From Leptasterias polaris (taxonomy: Eukaryota > Echinodermata > Asteroidea > Forcipulatida > Asteriidae): DNA of 64,000 bases. The DNA lies in NCBI GenBank assembly GCA_037783415.1, contig JAZGTN010000027.1:4798001-4862000 (forward strand). Direction: 5' to 3'. Within the stretch, counting starts at the first letter, position 1; the number at the start of each line of letters is the position of its first letter. The translations under genes were made by a program, and so were the position numbers. Below, one piece after another: positions 50,101-59,100 of the stretch. The notes beneath the pieces are model-generated. The model was given only the letters and a program-made list of their open reading frames with translations. It searched no databases and was not told where the DNA came from.

Positions 50101-53100
50101 ACAAAATAACAATAAGTAGCAATACGCAGGATAATGTAATAAATAGAGTATGGGGCTGTTTTGATAAGCCGAAGCTTGTAGAAAACAGCCAGACACATAC
50201 AAACAAACAAACAAACGAAAAACAAGCAGACAGACACGAAAACAGAAGGACAGAATAACACTGGACAATTTTCTCTCTCTCATTGGGGGGCAATGGGAAA
50301 GTATTTAAGAAAATATGTGGAAAGTTTCAATAAATGTTATTATCTGCTTGTTTGACAGGATGCATGTACGATGGTCAGACTTACAACAATGGTGAATCAT
50401 GGAAGATTGATTGCCTCTTTTGGTAAGTTTTAGAAATGAAAAAGTAAATACAATAATGTTATCAGTAAGGATAAAATTCATAAACTGTGAAAGTCTTGCG
50501 CATATTAATTGATGGGGAGAAATAAAGTAGTTTATGCTTATGATTTTCCAGAAAAGAGAAACCAATTTGGTAAAGTACAAGAAATGAAAAAACTAAATGG
50601 TATTAAAATGAAACCAATTTTGGCAAAGTACTTTGCAGTAAGCAGTAAAACAAAATTTATCTGCTCGTTAGTCAAATTCAGCCAAGAAAATTTGTAAAAA
50701 GATGTGAACAGTAGCCAAGATGTCCATGAGTATTAATTAGTATACATTTCTTTATTTTGCCAGTTCTTGTTTGAATGCTGTAGCAAAGTGCTCAGATATG
50801 GAGTGCAGAGACCGTAAGTAGCTTCTTCTTGTTACTATTATATACTTCTAGTAATGAATCCAAGGGTGCCTCATAAGTGAACTTAATCACTGTAGCTCGC
50901 AAGCCTAAGGAAGTCTATAAACAAGGGTGCTTGCTTTGTGAACCAGAACCACCGGGTTTAACCCCTACTCTTCCACGATAAATGTTCTGGGTTCTTTTAA
51001 GTGAACTACCAATGCCAGTACACAGGACCTATGGCTTAATGTCCCATCCAAAGGACAAAGCAATTATTATGGACACAAGTGCCACGACCGGGACTCGAAC
51101 CCTCTGCTGATCAGAAACACAAGAGCATGAATCCGATGCTCTTAACTGCTCAGCCACGCCACGCCACAACAAGTCTTGCAATGGGTTCTTTAAGTATTTA
51201 AAGAAAGAAGTTAAAACATTTGAAATCATTCAGCATCATTTGTTATGGGATCAATCTCATCTCAATTTTTCTCTTTGGTCAAAAGAACTTCTGTCTACAT
51301 GGGAGATAAAGGCACGTCCAGATTAAATGAAATAGTAAGGAAAAACTTAAACTATATACATAGATGAAAGTCCCGTGCTGTTATTCAGATTGTTCACACT
51401 GTAGCTGTATATTAAAATACTTGGTAGGAAAACAGAACATAGAGAAAACTGAGCCAAATTTGTGTCTGTGTCTGCTGTGCAGGCCCTCTATTGCAGCATG
51501 TGGACATGGAGTATAACACCATGTGACATATTGTACAGCTAAAATGGCAGATATGCACATCATTCTCCAAGTTCCATTTCTATGTTTGTAACAAAGGCAG
51601 AGAAAACAGGCAGGGGCCATGGATTCATTGCAACCAAGGCCCATTTAGATGGAGCTGCTTATAATAAGCACAAAAAGTAGCTAAGCACAAGAAAATTATG
51701 CTTACCAGACTGAGGTTAAACCAGCCGAAGCACAATGTCACATATACCGTTTGTGACTGGTTTCCTGCTTACTTTTGCTTAGCAGAAAATTGTTAATCAC
51801 CATTTCCCGCTTAAGCATCTCCATGAAATTGGCCCCAGGAATTTGAGCAAACTCATAAACGGGGCCCAACTAGACACTAAAGATGGCCGCACTGTACCTA
51901 AGCATCACTTTGTTATTTCCTCTATCTAGGTTGTGCACATGAAGGTGTCATGTATGAGCCAGGTAGCAACAGATCGGATAGCTGTAACTCCTGGTGAGTA
52001 TAGATTTTCTAGTGTTTTCCTTTTACTGTTGTAAATATTGCCACGGTTATCAGGTCCAATTTCAATTCCGTTCTTTGCTTGCCTAGTTTTTGTCTTATTA
52101 GTCACCAGCTACTTTTTTACGATGCTTTTTGAGCAGTCTAGTATCTAGCCTAGTATTTTTGGTTATATCGCTTTTCAGGTTTACTGTTTAAATCGTTTAA
52201 AATTTTAACTGTTGTAGTTTTTAAACAATGTAAACACGTCAATTTAAGTCTTTTTAACTTCTGTCGTGTATTTTTTGAGAAATAAATAATAAACCTAATT
52301 GAATTGAATTGAAATTGAATTGAATAGGTCTAGAGAGAAGAGATCCACTGTAGAGTCTGTACACTTTTAGCACTCCATCGTGCATGGCAGTCATCTGCTT
52401 GAGCAATTTACAGACTTCAATTCAAAGTCATGTACCTCTCGGCATCAGAGAACCTTCACTGCATCCTGTGCAAGGCATTGAAACTCTCTTCCTGTTTCTG
52501 CAGTGGTTACCCTTAATCTAAAAATTCTTTAGAATACTTTGTAAATATGTTCTTCTTCTTTAATACGCCCGTTTCTTACAATGATAGAACTTTAGATGTG
52601 GTTTTCTAACTGTTTCTCATTCTTTTGAGGGAGAGTTCAAACTATAATAAAAGCTTAAATGAGGAGACATTTTCTATCCCTCAGTTTTGGCGGTTAGTTT
52701 GTTGTTTAAGGGTGAGAGGGAATTATAAAACCATTGTGCTACTTTCAAGGTGTTGTCATAGATTGGTAAATTCTCCAACAATGAATGACCATAACAAATT
52801 ACTTTATGAGGTTGATGGTATAAATAGATGTTATTTTTGCATCGGGGATAAAGGATAAGTTTGTTTTACCTTTACACCAATGTGTATTAATCACTGTACA
52901 CTCGGTACTTTCCTGAGTTCTGTGAAAAAATCCACAGGCAATTATTTCTCGGGTGCGATTTAAATTGTTTCTTTTCTTTTTTGATCTCTTTCATTTTCTT
53001 GTGATTGTTATTTTGTCAGCGTTTGTGAGGCTGGAGCTTGGATGTGCACTGAACGCGGATGTGGTAAGATATTTCTATGATCCTTGTCAACTAAAATCAC

Positions 53101-56100
53101 GAACTTAATTTTGCAAGATTTTTTCAATTTTCACAGTCCTGCAGAAAGTTATATTAACTGATCAATTGGATTCGAACAGACGTGCAATCATGGATCAAAA
53201 GAAGGAATAGAGCTAAAGTTTCTAAAGATTTGAAATAATCATAAAAATTTGTCATGTTGAAAATTGAGTGATTACGGTAACGGTGTATAAAAGGTTTCTT
53301 TGCTGCAAATTTGTTTTTCAGGAAAAACTTGCAAGTTTGGAATCAATGTGTATCTTCAAAACGAGTACAGAGAAGACGACTGCAATACGTGGTAAGTTTG
53401 AGGTTGCGGCTGAAACATAATGTTAAGATCATTTATTTATTTATTTATTATTATTATTAAATATATTTGTTTTTTTGGGGGGCAGTATTGGGGATTTATA
53501 ATATTGGATTTATAATAAAAATCAAAGGTGGCCTTTAAAAAAGATTTTATCAACTGTAAACCAAAGGAGGGATCTCAGAATTTAAGCCTTAACAGTCCCT
53601 AAAGAAAAAGTGTTGCTCGTTTTAAAATTATATTAGCAGAGGGAAGCTCTTTGTGCAATATGTGAACATTTGAGTTGTAAAATTTACAAATTTATTCAAA
53701 TATTAAGTTATCATTTTCAGATCTTCTCTTGTTTTTCATTGATGTACATCTAGCCACTGGTTCTTTTCAGAACCTCCACAACTCAGATCGAGATTATTTC
53801 AATGTTCCTGCAAACCTTACTAAACACTTATTTCCTTTGTATTTCAGTAACTGTTTTGACGGCCAGTGGCTCTGTACAACCAAAGACTGCAGTAAGTGGA
53901 TTTGTTTTTGATGTTTTTTCAAAAATACACTAATATGACAACTCATTCGTCACCTTGTGAGTTCACCACCTTGTGTCATATTTCTTGAATACATATTTTT
54001 TCTTTATTTCAATTTGATCCACAAAAACTAAAAAGTATGTTGGGGATTTTTTTAAAACTTCGTTTACAAGATCATTAACAGCACCTTTACACTGCATTTA
54101 ATATAATATTTGTTGCATTGATTTAACCCAATATTTTCTGTATTTATTAAATGAAATTGCTGACATTTCCTCATTCCCCCTTTTTTCTTCTTCTTTATCT
54201 CCCGTGTTACTTGCTTCTGGTTTGACTGGTGAGCAGAGGCTGAGTAAGTGACATTTATACTTTTTTATTTATTATCGCTTTTGCTTGAACTAGTTTGCAA
54301 TTTTTTTCTCAAATTATGAATTCATGAACCATGTAGATAGTATCGACTGGTCAAACTGAAGAAGGGTAAACTGTAAACAGGATGTTGGAAATTTGAAACT
54401 TACCTCATCCATGATGTATGTTTTTGTGACATTATGTTTTGTTTAATAATGGAGATATTATTACAAGTTTTCTCTTAGTGTATCGCAAAGTTTTCTCTTT
54501 AGAAGACTAATATCATCACCTTGAGAAACTCGACCTAACTCATTGAATAATTTAGCTGTCTACGTTTTTGTTGCTGTTTGTGAAAAATGATTTTGGGTTG
54601 AACAAAGAAAAATTGACTAGAGCGGGATTTGAACCAACGACCTCCGGTTTAACGTGCCGGCGCTCTATCAACTGAGCTATCTAGCCCTATGTTGGCGGTC
54701 TCCCTATTTTGTCAATATCTTTGTTCGGGGGGGGGGGGGGGGGTGCCAGTCAGAAGCCATTCAACCGCAAACTGCCGTGTAGGCAGGGATCACACCCAAG
54801 TATACGATACAACCTGGGAAGCGGCAGCCAGGGGATCACCTTGTGAAAAAGACACATGTTCCAATATTTGTTGTCTCAGCCAAATCTGTGAGAATCCTTT
54901 ACTCTTTTCTTGTGGTAGCAAATTTCTGAACATTTTTCCGCAGTAGTGGTAATGTATCTTAAATGTCTGCGTTGTTTTGTTTATTCACAGACCCGTTAAA
55001 ATTAAGGTGGAGTTTAGTTTCAATGAAGATTTCAACAGTATCTCAAATAACCAAGCACAATTTATCAGGTAAGTATTGAAGGCCTAATGTTAACCAGAAA
55101 GTTCATATTAATAGCTTTTTGGAAGAGTCAATTTGTTCCAACCCTTTAGTTTTAGTTTTAAACACCGCCTAACCAATTATGTGAAAATGTCATCAATAAT
55201 CTCTGCATCAATGAGTTATTTTTGCTCAAAATACTTGGATATCAGACAAACATTTCACCACTCCTGCAATCACCATATCATATGCATGCCAGACCGCAGT
55301 TATAGTACAGTCAGTCTATGCGAGTAAACATAAAGCTTTGACATGTTCGCATGCGTACATTAGTGAAATAGTGCATAGTGCTTCGGTGGTCATGTAAGAA
55401 AAAGAAAAAAACTTGTTTATATTTCGTCAGGGATTTTAAGCATGTTTACATCAGGCTTATTTCAATTGGTGCAATCAAAATAAGCAACAGTGATTTGTAG
55501 GGTGTTCAAGTGCCATTTCCTTGACTTTGAAAGTGTTTAAGAGTTACATATTTCTCTGGAAGATTTGTACTGGTATGAAAATGGTTGGCATCAATTAAAG
55601 AAAAGTACATCCCATAATTGGTTGCTTTGTTTTCAACAGATTCAACACAATGTTTGAGTGTTTGTGTAACCGTTGTTACAAACTGTCAAATTTTGTTTTC
55701 TATGAATCAGTTCTTGATTGTCTGTGATTTGAATACTTGTTCTGTATTTGCCAGCTTTTCTTTCATTTTCGCTAATGTTGAAAAAAAATGTCAAATTGAA
55801 CTAAATTGGTTTGAAATATGACATTTAGAATGGACAGTTTAAATCTATATATGTGTAATTTGTTTTTTCACTGTGGTTGCAGGGACCAAAATCAATTGAT
55901 GCGTTAACATTTAAGACTTCTTTCTTTTGCAGGGAGTTGACAGCTGATTTAAATACAAATCTTGGATTGACAAATCACATCCAGAACTTAACGGTATGGT
56001 TACTCTCCATAATTACTGTCCCCCCCCCTCGTCCAACACCCCACCCCCAAAAGAAATACAAATAAATAAATAAAATTTATAAGAAATTTTACAAATATTT

Positions 56101-59100
56101 CAAAGTGTAGGCCTATATAAACAAATACAAAATTCAAATCCCAGAGAAAATTACAAGAATTAAAAAAAAAGAATTTTGTTATCAACGACACAAGTTTGGT
56201 TATTTTGTCATGTCTATTGTCAAGTTAAAATATGTGTTTATTTATCAAAACTTCCTTTTTAGTATTATAAATATTCATTGATTAATTGCTGAGTATCATT
56301 GTATCGATTGCATTCAAATGTTCTTAAATTCATACAAATGTGGGTTTTTTTGTGCCATCTCTTTAATAACCGGATGATATCTTCTCCATTTTCAGATCGC
56401 TGCAGGTAGCATCAAAGTGACGTTCTATCTTGTGGAGAACAAACAAGACAATGTGAATATTGAAACAGTGGCTATTAAGTTTGAAAATGAGGTAATGCTA
56501 CACATGTATGTTCATCCCTTCAGATTATTTCATGTGGCGTGTCGTGGCCGAGCGGTTAAGAGCACCGAACTCAAGCTCTGGTGTTTCTGTTCAGCAGAGT
56601 GTGGGTTCGAGTCCCGGTCGTGACACTTGTGTCCCTGAGCAAGACACTTAACTATAATTGCTTCTCTCCACCCAGGGGTAAAATGGGTACCTGTGAGGGC
56701 AGAGATGGTTCTTGTGATTGATTTAGCCTAGTAGCGCATATATTGCAGCACAGGCTGTATACTCCCCAGGGAGCTGAGATGGTTTAAGGAATGAAATAAA
56801 TGGCCCAGTGACCAGGGGTAATAATGTTCGAAGCGCTTTGAGACGCCCTTGGGAGTGATAAAGCGCGATATAAATCCATATTATTATTATTATTATTTAG
56901 TAAACTTGAGTGGATAGACGAGGGTTAACTTAATCAGTTGGTAGATAATAATAATAGTACTAACAATTTAAGATTTATATTGCGCCCCTTACATAAAAAT
57001 TATCAAAAGCGCATAACACGTTTTAAAAATGCTTAGAATGGCAAGAAAGAGATTAAAAGAAACAAGACTGGTCACCAGTCCAGTGCCCAAACCACATGGA
57101 GGTACGCTGACATTCTTGTTTGTTGTACACAGGTCAACGACAACTCCTACATCTTTGTGTTCAATGGACAACAGTACAATGTGAAGCCTGGATCTTTCCG
57201 AGCTGAGAAACTAAACAGCAATGGATCGGTTATAAATGAGTCGATGATGACGTTAGTTATTATCATTGCTGTCGTTGCTTGTGGTGTTGTGGGACTTCTT
57301 ATCGTCATTGGATCTGTCTGCTGGCTGGTATGTAGAGGTTCTTGTAATTCCCCTCTCCCCCAATTCCCCTCTCCCTCGTTCCTAGTGGTGTACGATCTCG
57401 CCGGGCCCAGAATGCCTTGTTCGATCGTAACCCCCTGGAAGTGTGACTTTGAAATATCCAAATATATTGGATATTTTAATTAGTCCTGTGGTTGATCCAT
57501 TCTATGTTAGAAACTACGCAGAGCGCGCTGTCAAAGGACGCACAAGTCATAGAGCAACTGGCCCCCTCTCATTCTTTTTTCAATCTTGTGATACATCAAC
57601 TGTATGCAGTTTAAGGTGACCATATAAAAACATGATTCATTTGAAATGTATTGCGTTGAAATACAAGCATTTTTACACGCGTGTACTATGCGCCCGACAA
57701 GCGCCTACAAGCGATCAAAAGTTTTTAACAAGCGTGCAGACAGAGCAGTCACTTTTAGTAAGCCAATCGGCATTGATTTTGAGTGCTTCCCTTCCAGGGG
57801 TTAGAGACGTACGCGGAGCTAGAGGGCGATACGGCGCGCTGCCATGGTAGTGAGGCTGCCTCTCTCCCCCACTTCATTTTAGCTGTGTAACTGTTTGGTT
57901 ACCAGCCTCTCCAGCCAAAATCAACACCAGAAACATAGCATTTGTAAAACAGGTGATCATCTTAATCAATGATACCGCCGTGTCTGAATCAATCATCAAC
58001 GGCTCTGGCTGTTGGCTGCAACAACAAAGTTGAAGAATAGGCCTTTTCAGCGATCCAGTCATAGCCATAGCCGGAGCCATTCATTCTGACATGGCCTAAG
58101 TTACCCATGATGTATTTTGAGTGAGAATTGAAGGGGAAAATGAGAGGACTCTGCTTTTCTGACTCTCGTCTCCAAACAGATTTTGAAAGAACTAAATCAA
58201 ATTGACAATTACAAGGGAATCACTACAGACAGTTGGACGATTGCATTCAAACCACTGATATCAAATGAGAATGTTTACTTATTGAACAAAATAAGATGGC
58301 ACATTTTTTATATAGGGGGCCTATATATTTTGTTTACTTTTAAAACTAATGTCCATGATCCGGCCTTTCAGCTCTATAAAAATTACCCTTTGATGACCCA
58401 GCAATAGTGTGACTATCTTTCTATTCATTATTATTATTATTATATATTTCTGATAATGATACTGAAGTAATTAATAAGTTATCAATTTACTTACTCAAAA
58501 ATATGCTGTTTTAGATGACCATCCAAGCCGTCAAAGTGTCGGTCACGACGATGGTCAAAACAGTAGAACCAACTACAGCACTTCCATATTATACACACGG
58601 ATTGTGGCTAAGATTTCAGTATAACGTCCACAGATAATTGAATCTAAGTCTGATGGTATACAGTTAATATCGTTCAAATAAGGGTTTTCCTGATTACCCA
58701 AATAAAAGTTAAGCAAAGTTATGAAGATGAAGGAGCAGAGAAACACTGTTGCATCAAAAGAACTATCCAGCAGTACAGTCGTTTGACCAGTTCCGGATCA
58801 TTGACCAGTTCCGGATCACTTAAACTTTGCAACAACCACATAATTAAATTACTTCTCACATTACCAATTCCTGTTGATACATGTGAAGAATAACATCCAA
58901 TAAACCAACAAACCCAAGATAAGGTGACAAACATCATCGACAAATAAATTATGGTAATTTTTCTTAAGTTTGTCGGCGATAATGATCATTATTTACCCCC
59001 CAAAATGTTGGTTGAAAAACGCTGTTAAAACTTCTCACCTTTCAAATTTGAATGCCAGGGCTAATAGCATTTATGTAAAATGGTAAGAATGTGTAAAACA

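Noticed and set aside
52625..52858. 77-codon plus-strand frame in intron 27
   Set aside because: Low support, no domain, no splice link in phase with the EGF gene.
57328..57483. Read-through C terminus after exon 35
   Set aside because: The sequence enters a dispersed repeat; splicing to exons 36 and 37 gives a basic tail and a good stop with all phases kept.
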